Positions 42,109-48,789 of a stretch of 48,789 nucleotides of DNA are shown piece after piece. How positions within the stretch are numbered: the first letter of the stretch is position 1; every line of letters begins with the position of its first letter. Source of the stretch: Streptomyces sp. MBT65 (lineage in GTDB: Bacteria; Actinomycetota; Actinomycetes; Streptomycetales; Streptomycetaceae); the NCBI RefSeq assembly GCF_016612545.1, contig NZ_JAENRY010000019.1, positions 1 through 48,789 of the forward strand, in the 5' to 3' direction. The notes beneath the pieces are model-generated. The model saw nothing but the letters and a program-made list of their open reading frames with translations. It was not told the origin of the DNA and searched no databases. The translations under genes were made by a program, and so were the position numbers.

Positions 42109-42136
42109 GTCAGGCCACCGTCAGACTCCTGTCTGA
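42109..42136 (+). promoter_or_regulatory. Direct repeats with 11-bp period before the response regulator
   Basis: GTCAG (42109), GTCAG (42120) and GTCTG (42131) recur every 11 nt, the geometry used by OmpR/PhoP-type regulators. TCAGAC-TCCT-GTCTGA (42121-42136) is also a perfect dyad. The site lies about 30-58 nt before the start, suitable for autoregulation. Confidence 0.5.
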
Positions 42137-42166
42137 TGTCCGGGCGGCGACCTTAGGGTGAGCCGC

Positions 42167-42868
42167 GTGAGCGCATATGTCCTGGTGGCCGAGGACGACG
42201 TCAAACAGGCCGAGGTGATCCGCCGCTATCTGGACCGCGAGGGCCACTCCTGTCTGGTCGTCCACGACGGGCGTGCGGCCATCGACGAGGTGCGGCGGCG
42301 GCTGCCGGATCTGCTCGTCCTCGACGTCATGATGCCCTTGGTCGACGGGCTGGACGTGTGCCGGGTGTTGCGCCGGGAGTGCGAGGTGCCCGTGCTGATG
42401 CTGACCGCGCGCAGCACGGAGGAGGACCTCCTGCTCGGCCTCGACCTGGGCGCCGACGACTACATGACGAAGCCTTACAGCCCACGGGAGTTGATGGCCC
42501 GCATCCGCACCCTGCTGCGGCGCACCCGGGCCGCCACGGCGCCGCCGGACGATCCCGTGCTGCGGATCGGCGCGCTCGCCATCGACCCGGTCCGCCGTAC
42601 CGTCGCGCTCGACGGACGCCAAGTGGTGTGCACGCCAGGGGAGTTCGAGATCCTCGCGGCGATGGCCGCCGAACCGGAACGGGTCTTCTCCCGCCGCCAA
42701 CTGCTCGCCCTGACCCGGGGGTTCGACCGCTACATCACCGAGCGCACGATCGACGTCCATGTCCTCAACCTGCGCAAGAAGATAGAGGCCGTGCCCCGGC
42801 GACCGGCCTATCTGCAGACCGTGTACGGCGTCGGCTACAAGCTCATGGACGGCACCCGTGCGCGGTGA
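42167..42868 (+). CDS. OmpR-family response regulator
   Basis: A 233-aa two-domain regulator. The receiver domain has acidic E-D-D near residue 9, phospho-acceptor Asp in L-L-V-L-D-V-M-M-P near 53, T-A-R near 83 and Lys in M-T-K-P-Y near 105. The winged-helix output domain begins L-R-I-G-A-L-A-I-D and ends Q-T-V-Y-G-V-G-Y-K-L. GTG 42167 is preferred because AGGGTGA lies 5 nt upstream; GTG 42158 is possible. It overlaps the kinase start by 11 nt. It is divergent from the permease remnant, which it may once have controlled. Confidence 0.93.
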   Translation: MSAYVLVAEDDVKQAEVIRRYLDREGHSCLVVHDGRAAIDEVRRRLPDLLVLDVMMPLVDGLDVCRVLRRECEVPVLMLTARSTEEDLLLGLDLGADDYMTKPYSPRELMARIRTLLRRTRAATAPPDDPVLRIGALAIDPVRRTVALDGRQVVCTPGEFEILAAMAAEPERVFSRRQLLALTRGFDRYITERTIDVHVLNLRKKIEAVPRRPAYLQTVYGVGYKLMDGTRAR

Positions 42869-44666
42869 CGCGGAGACCGGCGGCGAGGGTCGGCCCAGGA
42901 CCCGGCCGCGGGCCAAAGTGCCCCTGCACAGAAGCCTGTTGGTCCGGCTGCTGGCCACCTCCGTGATGATCGCCGTCTGTTCGGTCGCGGCCACCGCGTG
43001 GCTGGCCGCGCGCACCACGAGCAGCGCCATCCAGCAGGAACAGGGTCAACTCCTGTCGTCCGACACCGAGATCTACGACACCCTCGTCGGCTACGCGGCC
43101 ACGCACCGGGACTGGAACGGTGTCGCCCCCACCCTGCGCCGCCTCGCCGGGGACACCGGCCGCCGTATCACCCTGACCACCCAGAGCCGCCGTACCATCG
43201 CCGCGTCGTCCGCCACCAGCGCCGCGCTGCCCACCAGGGCGTCGGCGGTCGTCGACCCGCTGCGCACCGACCCGGCCCTGCTGTCCGGTGGCGTGAGCGA
43301 CCGGATCGACCCGCTTGCCGTCGGCCCGTACCGGCTGACCGCCGCGGAGCGGAAGGGCCTGCGCCGGGACGCGACCAAGATCGTCTACTGCCTGAGGGCC
43401 ACGACCGGTGCCGCCACCCTCACCGAGAAGCCGACCGGCCGCCCGTCCATCAAGCTCCCCGACAGCGTCCTCGACGGGGCCTTCGTGGACAGGGGATGCG
43501 GCCTCGACCAGCTCGCCGCCCCCGTCCCGACCGAGATCGGGCCGCTCGACCGGCTCAACACCATGGTCAACGCCTGCTTGAGGGGCCAGGACCTGCCCGA
43601 GGTGAAGGTGTCCATCGACTTCGTCGTCCGTACGAAGATCGGCGCCCAGGCCGCCCAGACCTGTCTCGACACCGCCCGCCGCGACCAGCTCACCCCCTAT
43701 GTGGCACCGGCCGCGCTGCTGTACGTCACCACCCCGGCCGGTACGACCGCCGCCCCCGCGTTCCACTTCACCTCCGCCAACACCACCCGCATCGCCGGCG
43801 CGGCCGGGCTGGTGCTGCTGGTCACCGTGGCCGTCACCGTCGTCGTCGGAACGCGGCTCGTCAGGCCCCTGCGCGCGCTGGCCGACGCCGCGCGCCGTCC
43901 GGTGGAGGAGCACCAGCGGGTACCGGTCACGACCAACGACGAGATCGGCTACCTCGCCGCCGCCTTCAACGACCTCTCCCAGCGCCGGGAGCGCGTGGAA
44001 GGCCGGCGTAAGGCGATGGTCAGCGATGTAGCCCACGAACTCCGCACCCCGCTCAGCACCATCCGAGGCTGGCTCGAGGCCGTGCAGGACGGCATCGCCA
44101 CCTCCGACCAGGCGCTCGTGGACTCCCTGCTCGAAGAGGCGCTGCTGCTCCAGCACATCGTCGACGACCTCCAGGATCTCGCGGAGGCGGACGCGGGCCA
44201 GTTGCGCGTCCACCTCGAGTCCCTCCTCGTGCGCGACCTTCTCGACCATGTCGCCACCGCCCACCTCGGCCGTGCCGAGACCGCGGGCGTCACCCTCACC
44301 ACCCACATCGACGGCGAGCCCGAGGTGTCCGGCGATCCCGTACGGCTGCGGCAGGTCGTCGGCAACCTGGTCTCCAACGCCGTGCGGCACACCCCGCGCG
44401 GCGGCAGCGTCACCCTCCGGGCCCGCCAGGCCGCGGGCCAGGTCACGATCGAGGTCGCCGACACCGGGACCGGTATCCCGGCCGAGGACCTGCCCCGGGT
44501 CTTCGACCGTTTCTGGCGCGCCGAGAAGTCCCGCAACCGCCGCACCGGCGGCAGCGGTCTGGGCCTCGCCATCGTGCGCCGGCTGACCGAGGCGCACGGC
44601 GGGACGGTGACGGTGACCAGCACGGTCGGCGCGGGGACGGTCTTCACCGTCCGTCTTCCTTCCTGA
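42858..44666 (+). CDS. Sensor histidine kinase with large extracytoplasmic domain
   Basis: A 602-aa kinase: TM1 near residues 27-52, an extracytoplasmic domain of about 255 aa, TM2 near 312-333, HAMP, then dimerisation/phosphotransfer motif D-V-A-H-E-L-R-T-P-L-S near 393, N-box V-S-N-A-V-R-H-T near 510, D-T-G-T-G-I near 534 and G-G-S-G-L-G-L-A near 560. Cys residues in the sensor (Y-C-L-R, R-G-C-G, N-A-C-L, Q-T-C-L) could form disulfides. The start is GTG 42858, overlapping the regulator stop. The ligand is unknown. Confidence 0.93.
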   Translation: MRGDAETGGEGRPRTRPRAKVPLHRSLLVRLLATSVMIAVCSVAATAWLAARTTSSAIQQEQGQLLSSDTEIYDTLVGYAATHRDWNGVAPTLRRLAGDTGRRITLTTQSRRTIAASSATSAALPTRASAVVDPLRTDPALLSGGVSDRIDPLAVGPYRLTAAERKGLRRDATKIVYCLRATTGAATLTEKPTGRPSIKLPDSVLDGAFVDRGCGLDQLAAPVPTEIGPLDRLNTMVNACLRGQDLPEVKVSIDFVVRTKIGAQAAQTCLDTARRDQLTPYVAPAALLYVTTPAGTTAAPAFHFTSANTTRIAGAAGLVLLVTVAVTVVVGTRLVRPLRALADAARRPVEEHQRVPVTTNDEIGYLAAAFNDLSQRRERVEGRRKAMVSDVAHELRTPLSTIRGWLEAVQDGIATSDQALVDSLLEEALLLQHIVDDLQDLAEADAGQLRVHLESLLVRDLLDHVATAHLGRAETAGVTLTTHIDGEPEVSGDPVRLRQVVGNLVSNAVRHTPRGGSVTLRARQAAGQVTIEVADTGTGIPAEDLPRVFDRFWRAEKSRNRRTGGSGLGLAIVRRLTEAHGGTVTVTSTVGAGTVFTVRLPS

Positions 44667-44677
44667 ACCACCCGGAA

Positions 44678-45736
44678 CTACTGGGCGGGCGGCGGCAGTC
44701 GCATCCCGGCGAGGTCCGCCGGGACCGGGGTGTCCGGCCGGAAGAACGGTTCCGAGGGCCCGTCCTGGGCATTCGCGGGGGCGTCCGTGAGCCGGAACCG
44801 GTCGCGCAGCCGGCCGTAGAAATCCGTCGGGCGCAGTCGGACGAGGCGGACGCGCTGGGGGGCGCGGAAGACGCCGATCCAGTCGCCGGGGTCCAGGACG
44901 CCGCGGAGTTGGCCGTCGACGCTGACGGCGGCCTGCCCGGACTGGGGCAGGACGCGCAGGCCGATCGGTTCGTCGGGGGCGGCGATCACGCTGCGGTTGA
45001 ACGTCATGTGCGGGGCGATCGGGGTGAAGACGAGGGCGTCCATGTGGGGCGAGAGGACGGGCCCGCCGGCGGCGAAGCTGTAGGCCGTGGACCCGGTGGG
45101 GGTGGCGACGGCCAGCGCGTCGGCCGAGTAGGTCGCCAGCAGCCGTCCGGCGAGGTAGACACCGACGCCGACCTGCCGGTCGCGGGCCAGCTTCTCCAGG
45201 ACGACGTCGTTGAGCGCGGTGACGTCCAGCGCGCACCCCCAGCCGCCCCCTTCCGTGGTCTCCGGCCGGACCTGCGGCGGCGGCAGCGCGGGCCCGCGGC
45301 CGTAGCGCAGCAGGGCCTCCATCTCCTCGGGGATGTCCAGCGGACGGGACGCGCGCATGGTCAGCGTCATGCGCTCCTCCACGATCGCCCGTCCTTCGTG
45401 TACGGCGTCCAGGGCGTCGCCGATGTCGCAGGCGGGGACCTCGGTGAGGAAGCCGACCTTGCCGAGGTCGACGCCGAGGACGTCGGCGTCGCTCTTGACG
45501 GCGATGCGGGCGCCGCGCAGGAAGGTGCCGTCGCCGCCGAGGGTGACGACGAGGTCGGGGTTGCCCGCGGCCTCGGCCTCCTCGCGTCCGGTGCGGCGGT
45601 GGTGGTCCTTGGCCCACACGTCGATCTCCGTGCAGCGGACGTCGTGCGCCTCACTCCAGGCGTGCACGGCGGCCGCCGCGTCCCGGGCGGTCTCCCGTCC
45701 CAGGTGGACGACGAGACCGATACGGCGTACGGGCAT
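44678..45736 (-). CDS. nadK: NAD kinase
   Basis: A 352-aa ATP-NAD kinase (PpnK) producing NADP+. It has the catalytic G-G-D-G-T-F-L-R near residue 67, N-D-V-V-L-E-K near 178 and T-P-T-G-S-T-A-Y-S-F-A-A-G-G-P-V near 214. It has a C-terminal Pro/Asp-rich tail of about 45 aa beyond the core. Streptomyces usually carry more than one NAD kinase, and I cannot say which paralogue this is. The 3' end converges on the sensor kinase, 11 nt apart. Confidence 0.93.
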   Translation of the reverse strand: MPVRRIGLVVHLGRETARDAAAAVHAWSEAHDVRCTEIDVWAKDHHRRTGREEAEAAGNPDLVVTLGGDGTFLRGARIAVKSDADVLGVDLGKVGFLTEVPACDIGDALDAVHEGRAIVEERMTLTMRASRPLDIPEEMEALLRYGRGPALPPPQVRPETTEGGGWGCALDVTALNDVVLEKLARDRQVGVGVYLAGRLLATYSADALAVATPTGSTAYSFAAGGPVLSPHMDALVFTPIAPHMTFNRSVIAAPDEPIGLRVLPQSGQAAVSVDGQLRGVLDPGDWIGVFRAPQRVRLVRLRPTDFYGRLRDRFRLTDAPANAQDGPSEPFFRPDTPVPADLAGMRLPPPAQ

Positions 45737-45757
45737 GGGGTCCTCCGTGAAGTGCGG

Positions 45758-45990
45758 TCAGGGACGAGGGGCGCGGAGTTCGGCGGGCAGTGCGGGGCGT
45801 TCGTCGGGCGGGACCGGGCTGAGCACGATCTTCCCCCGCGCATGGCGCCGCCGCACCTGCCGGTAGGCCTCCTGGACCTGTTCCAGTGGGTACACCTCGC
45901 TGATCGGGACGGTGAGCAGGCTGTTGGAGACCAATTCAGCGGGTTCCACGACCAGTTGAGGGGTGAAGACGTCCTCTCCTACGTGTTCGC
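45758..45990 (-). pseudogene. C-terminal remnant of a zinc-type/quinone oxidoreductase
   Basis: The reading frame ending at 45758 encodes F-T-P-Q-L-V-V-E-P-A-E-L, S-N-S-L-L-T-V-P-I-S-E-V-Y-P-L-E-Q-V-Q-E-A-Y and H-A-R-G-K-I-V-L, the last 60-70 aa of a medium-chain dehydrogenase/NADP-dependent oxidoreductase. The rest of the domain is absent: upstream the frame is antisense-like nonsense inside the XRE regulator gene. It appears to be a deletion scar abutting that gene. Confidence 0.65.
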
Positions 45991-46827
45991 CTTCGTCCGC
46001 GCCTTCTTCGGCTCGGCGGCCATCGCCCGCAGCGTCTCGAAGGCGGCGGCGGTGGGGCTGGCCGGTTCGGCCTGGTAGACGACGAGTTGCTGGTGCGGGG
46101 CGCCATTGACGGTGAACGCGGCGAAGGCGATGTGCAGGTCGCCGACGTCCGGGTGCTTGAGGTGTTTGTCTCCCTGGGACTTGCTCTTGACGTCGTGCAG
46201 TCGCCAGATACCGGCGAACTCCTCGCTCTCGGCGGAGAGTTCCCCGACCACCTCGGCGATACGGTCCGAATCGGGATCGTGTCCGTAGGCGGCCCGGAGT
46301 TCGGCGACACAGGAATGCGCGGCCCGCTCCCATTCCTGGTAGAACTCACGCCCCGCCGGGTCGACGAACACATTCCGGGCGAGATTGTCGAACGCGTCGA
46401 ATCCGCTGTGCAGCGCCGTGGCAAGCGAGTTGCCCGCGAGAATGTCGAGAGCCGGGCCGAGCACGAACGCCGGGGTGTGCTTCCAGCCGTCCATCAACCG
46501 CAGCAACTGCGGGCTCACTTCGGCCTCGCCCGCGTCGTGCGGACGCTGCGAGGGCGCCAGGCAGAGGCGGTTGAGATGATCGGCGGACTCCGCGTCCAGC
46601 TTCAACGCCTGGGCCACGGCCTCCAGGACCTGCGGCGAGGGGCTGTTCTCGCGTCCCTGCTCGAGCCTGATGTAGTAGTCGGAGCTGACCCCGGCGAGCA
46701 GCGCGACCTCTTCCCTGCGCAGTCCCGGCACCCGGCGTCGCCCGTACTCGGGCAGACCGACGTCCTGGGGCTTGAGGGCCTCGCGGCGAGCCCGGAGGAA
46801 ATCACCCAAAGGGGTCCCATTGCTCAT
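45979..46827 (-). CDS. XRE-family regulator with MmyB-type ligand domain (first of a pair)
   Basis: A 282-aa protein. N-terminal HTH: R-R-V-P-G-L-R-R-E-E-V-A-L-L-A-G-V-S-S-D-Y-Y-I-R-L-E-Q-G-R, residues 31-59, then the MmyB-like ligand-binding domain (W-K-H-T-P-A-F-V-L-G-P-A-L-D-I-L-A-G-N-S-L-A, near 115-136; N-G-A-P-H-Q-Q-L-V-V-Y-Q-A near 240). In many Streptomyces such genes face an oxidoreductase they control; here an oxidoreductase fragment lies immediately downstream instead. It is divergent from a paralogue 109 nt away. Confidence 0.92.
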   Translation of the reverse strand: MSNGTPLGDFLRARREALKPQDVGLPEYGRRRVPGLRREEVALLAGVSSDYYIRLEQGRENSPSPQVLEAVAQALKLDAESADHLNRLCLAPSQRPHDAGEAEVSPQLLRLMDGWKHTPAFVLGPALDILAGNSLATALHSGFDAFDNLARNVFVDPAGREFYQEWERAAHSCVAELRAAYGHDPDSDRIAEVVGELSAESEEFAGIWRLHDVKSKSQGDKHLKHPDVGDLHIAFAAFTVNGAPHQQLVVYQAEPASPTAAAFETLRAMAAEPKKARTKANT

Positions 46828-46936
46828 GCGGCCAGACTAGATGCTCTTCGAGCGACCCGGGGAGCCGTCATCCTGGGTGCAACGCACCCACCGTCGGCAG
46901 CGCTTCTCCCCGTGTTTTCCGCCTAGCCTCGACGGT

Positions 46937-47803
46937 ATGCAGAACGACACGCGCCCCGACCCGGTGGAAGGGCTGGGTCAGTTTCTCCGCTCCCGCCGGG
47001 AACGGGTCAGCCCCGCCGATGCGGGTCTGTCCGGCTCCGGCCGGCGGCGGGTGCCCGGGCTGCGCCGGGACGAGGTCGCCGTGCTCGCCGGGGTCAGCCC
47101 CAGCTACTACAGCAGACTCGAGCAGGGCCGTGAACTCAGCCCCTCGGTACGGGTGTTGGAGGCCATGGCCCGGGTGCTGCGGCTGGCGGAGGCGGACCGG
47201 CTCGAGTTGTTCCGGCTGGCGCGGCCCCCGGCCCGCCGGACGAAGTCGCCCTCCCGTGTCGAGCGGGTGCGCCCGCATCTGCGGCAGCTGATCGAGAGCT
47301 GGACCAGGACCCCGGCCTTCATCATTGGCCACGCCCAGGACCTGCTGGCCACCAACGCCCTTGCCGACGCCCTCTACCGCGACTTCGCCCAGCACGACAA
47401 CGTGCTGCGCATGCTCTTCCTGGACCCCGCGGCGAAGACGTTCTACCGCAGCCCCGAGCGGGCGAAGGACCGCGCGGTCGCCGATCTCCAGCAGACCGCG
47501 GCGAGCACCCCGGAGGATCCCCGCATCCTGGAACTCGTCGGCGAACTCTCCGTGCGCAGCGGCGAGTTCCGCTCGCTGTGGGCCCGCGAGTACACCCGGG
47601 TCCCGCCCTACGAGGTCAAGCGGATGCGCCATTCCGTGGTGGGCGACCTGGAGCTGCGACACGAGGCCCTCACCATCCGCAGCGCGCCCGGGCAGCAGCT
47701 CGTCATTCTGCAGGCGGAGCCGGACTCACCCTCGGCGGACGCTCTGGCACTGCTGGGTTCGCTCAACGCGCCCGAGCCGACATCACCGGGACAACCGGGA
47801 TAG
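46937..47803 (+). CDS. XRE-family regulator with MmyB-type ligand domain (second of a pair)
   Basis: A 288-aa paralogue of the preceding regulator: R-R-V-P-G-L-R-R-D-E-V-A-V-L-A-G-V-S-P-S-Y-Y-S-R-L-E-Q-G-R, then W-T-R-T-P-A-F-I-I-G-H-A-Q-D-L-L-A-T-N-A-L-A and S-A-P-G-Q-Q-L-V-I-L-Q-A-E-P. MmyB-type domains are thought to bind fatty acids or similar small ligands. The gene pair shares a short divergent promoter region, so cross-regulation is likely. ATG 46937 is taken where similarity begins; no strong Shine-Dalgarno. Confidence 0.92.
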   Translation: MQNDTRPDPVEGLGQFLRSRRERVSPADAGLSGSGRRRVPGLRRDEVAVLAGVSPSYYSRLEQGRELSPSVRVLEAMARVLRLAEADRLELFRLARPPARRTKSPSRVERVRPHLRQLIESWTRTPAFIIGHAQDLLATNALADALYRDFAQHDNVLRMLFLDPAAKTFYRSPERAKDRAVADLQQTAASTPEDPRILELVGELSVRSGEFRSLWAREYTRVPPYEVKRMRHSVVGDLELRHEALTIRSAPGQQLVILQAEPDSPSADALALLGSLNAPEPTSPGQPG

Positions 47804-47877
47804 CCGGAATCACTGGGAGCGAGCTCGGTGCTCGCTCCGGGCCGGATGCCACTCAGTACGGACCTTGACGCCGCGGC

Positions 47878-47933
47878 AAGGTCAAGCGGCTCACGCGTCG
47901 CCTTGACCTTGTCGCGACGTCAGGGTTTCTACT
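47878..47933 (+). promoter_or_regulatory. MerR-type promoter with 19-bp spacer and 9-bp inverted repeat
   Basis: -35 TTGACC (47903-47908) and -10 TCTACT (47928-47933) are 19 bp apart, the over-long spacing typical of MerR-activated promoters. AAGGTCAAG (47878-47886) and CTTGACCTT (47902-47910) form a perfect 9-bp inverted repeat covering the -35. The start codon at 47940 falls about 7 nt after the -10, implying a leaderless mRNA. Confidence 0.6.
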
Positions 47934-47939
47934 GAGGTC

Positions 47940-48689
47940 ATGCGAATCGGCCAGCTCGCCGCCCTCGTCGGGGTCACCCCGCGGGCCGTGCGGCACTACC
48001 ACCATCTCGGGCTGCTGCCCGAACCCGTACGGCGGAGCAACGGCTACCGCGAGTACGGCATCCGGGACGCCGTCCTGCTGGCCCGCGTCCGGCGGCTGAC
48101 CGAACTCGGCCTCGGTCTCGACGAGGTGCGGGACGTCCTCGCCGACGACGAGGGCCGCGAACTGGTCGAAGTCCTCCAGGAGTTGGACGAGGACCTCGGA
48201 CGGCAGGAAGCGGTGGTCCGGGAGCGACGCCAACGCCTCGCCGCGCTGCTGGCGGAGGCCCGGGCCGGACGGCTGACCGCCGACGCACCGCTGTCGCCGC
48301 AGCTCACCGCGCTGCTGGCGGGCCTCGGCGAGATCCCGGACTCCCCCATCGCCGCGAAGGACCGGGAGATCCTTGCTCTCCTCGACACCGTGGCGCCCGA
48401 GGCGGAGCGGGTCCGGCTGATGGAGACACTGCGGGGGATGCAGGAGCACGCCGGCGAGATGTACGCCCTGCTGGACGCCCTTGCCGACAAGGCACCGGAC
48501 GACCCCGGGGTCACCCGCGCCGCCACCGCGCTCGCGGCCCTGCTCCCCGCCGACCTGATCGCGGGTTTCCCCGACCAGCCCGACAACGGCCTGACCGACG
48601 TCATCTTCGCGGACCTGGCACCGGCCCAAGCGGCGGCGGTGCTCCACGCGATCGAACTCGTGCGGCGACGACAGGAGGCTCCGTCATGA
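47940..48689 (+). CDS. MerR-family regulator
   Basis: A 249-aa MerR protein. It has the HTH M-R-I-G-Q-L-A-A-L-V-G-V-T-P-R-A-V-R-H-Y-H-H-L-G-L-L-P-E-P at the N-terminus, R-R-S-N-G-Y-R-E-Y wing near residue 34, and a long dimerisation helix (L-Q-E-L-D-E-D-L-G-R-Q-E near 80). The C-terminal domain is helical without metal-binding Cys pairs, suggesting an organic ligand. The stop overlaps the ATG of the next gene (ATGA), its probable target. Confidence 0.92.
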   Translation: MRIGQLAALVGVTPRAVRHYHHLGLLPEPVRRSNGYREYGIRDAVLLARVRRLTELGLGLDEVRDVLADDEGRELVEVLQELDEDLGRQEAVVRERRQRLAALLAEARAGRLTADAPLSPQLTALLAGLGEIPDSPIAAKDREILALLDTVAPEAERVRLMETLRGMQEHAGEMYALLDALADKAPDDPGVTRAATALAALLPADLIAGFPDQPDNGLTDVIFADLAPAQAAAVLHAIELVRRRQEAPS

Positions 48690-48789
48690 CCACGCCGGAG
48701 ATCCGGGTCCCCCTGCCCGAAGCCCCCGCCCGAGGACCCGCCCTGCGGAAGCTGCGCGCCGTCGCGGTGCCCGCCCAACTCGCGCTGAC
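48686..48789 (+). CDS. Start of an unidentified gene (cut by right edge)
   Basis: An open frame from ATG 48686, overlapping the MerR stop by 4 nt, runs to the window end (34 codons: M-T-T-P-E-I-R-V-P-L-P-E-A ... A-L). A Pro/Ala-rich, basic N-terminus leads into the start of a hydrophobic stretch. Tight coupling to MerR suggests an efflux or enzyme target, but too little is present to name it. Confidence 0.6.
   Translation, partial: MTTPEIRVPLPEAPARGPALRKLRAVAVPAQLAL

Noticed and set aside
42843..45617. A 924-codon minus-strand open frame under the sensor kinase and NAD kinase genes
   Set aside because: Low-complexity Arg/Pro/Gly translation without domains; the kinase and NAD kinase motifs in other frames explain the region.

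Overview
The window looks like a chromosomal segment of a Streptomyces species. GC content is very high with strong third-position GC bias. It carries an SsgA-like sporulation protein and a WhiB-like iron-sulfur protein. It also has a protocatechuate (pca) operon in the order I-J-F-H-G-B-L behind a divergent MarR gene, and several DUF2510 and MmyB-type XRE proteins that are common in this genus. The order ssgD / ABC-F / DDAH / ... / split LigD / ... / pcaV-pcaIJFHGBL matches my recollection of the SCO6700-6722 region of S. coelicolor. That is recollection, not a search result.

Layout. 1-6.4 kb: the start of a secreted BNR-repeat protein (cut by the left edge), ssgD, a PEP-mutase-like enzyme, an ABC-F ribosome-protection-type ATPase behind an elaborate attenuator-like leader, DDAH, and an acyl-ACP desaturase behind three tandem 15-bp operator-like repeats. 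6.4-13.6 kb: the most unusual block. A zincin/vWA protein and a double-AAA MoxR-type ATPase face a degenerate zinc-ribbon SDR and a ribonuclease-inhibitor-like LRR protein, and three odd tRNA-like genes sit at the two ends. 13.6-21.5 kb: a Wbl protein, a double-VOC protein, a LacI regulator with a CebR-box-like site, an ornithine cyclodeaminase-like enzyme, LigD polymerase and ligase modules as separate divergent genes, a DUF3048 lipoprotein, and a Sel1/TPR protein. 21.8-29 kb: pcaV and the translationally coupled pcaIJFHGBL operon, which converts protocatechuate to succinyl-CoA and acetyl-CoA. 29-35.4 kb: a large LAL-like ATPase/TPR protein lacking its DNA-binding domain, divergent from an MHS-family transporter overlapping anmK, then a DUF2510 membrane protein. 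35.5-38.2 kb: a TetR regulator facing a PAP2-DMT transporter operon across a striking operator array with an 18-bp perfect inverted repeat. 38.2-48.8 kb: a scramblase/LURP-like protein, a Tat-exported phospholipase C, an ABC permease remnant beside an OmpR-type two-component pair, an NAD kinase, an oxidoreductase remnant, two divergent paralogous XRE regulators, and a MerR gene with a 19-bp-spacer, apparently leaderless promoter. The last gene is cut by the right edge.

The best candidate for an undescribed system is 6.4-13.6 kb (tRNA-like / vWA / AAA / LRR / SDR / tRNA-like x2). The ABC-F leader and the TetR operator array are the strongest regulatory observations. All functional calls rest on reading the sequence and on recalled family knowledge; no search was run.
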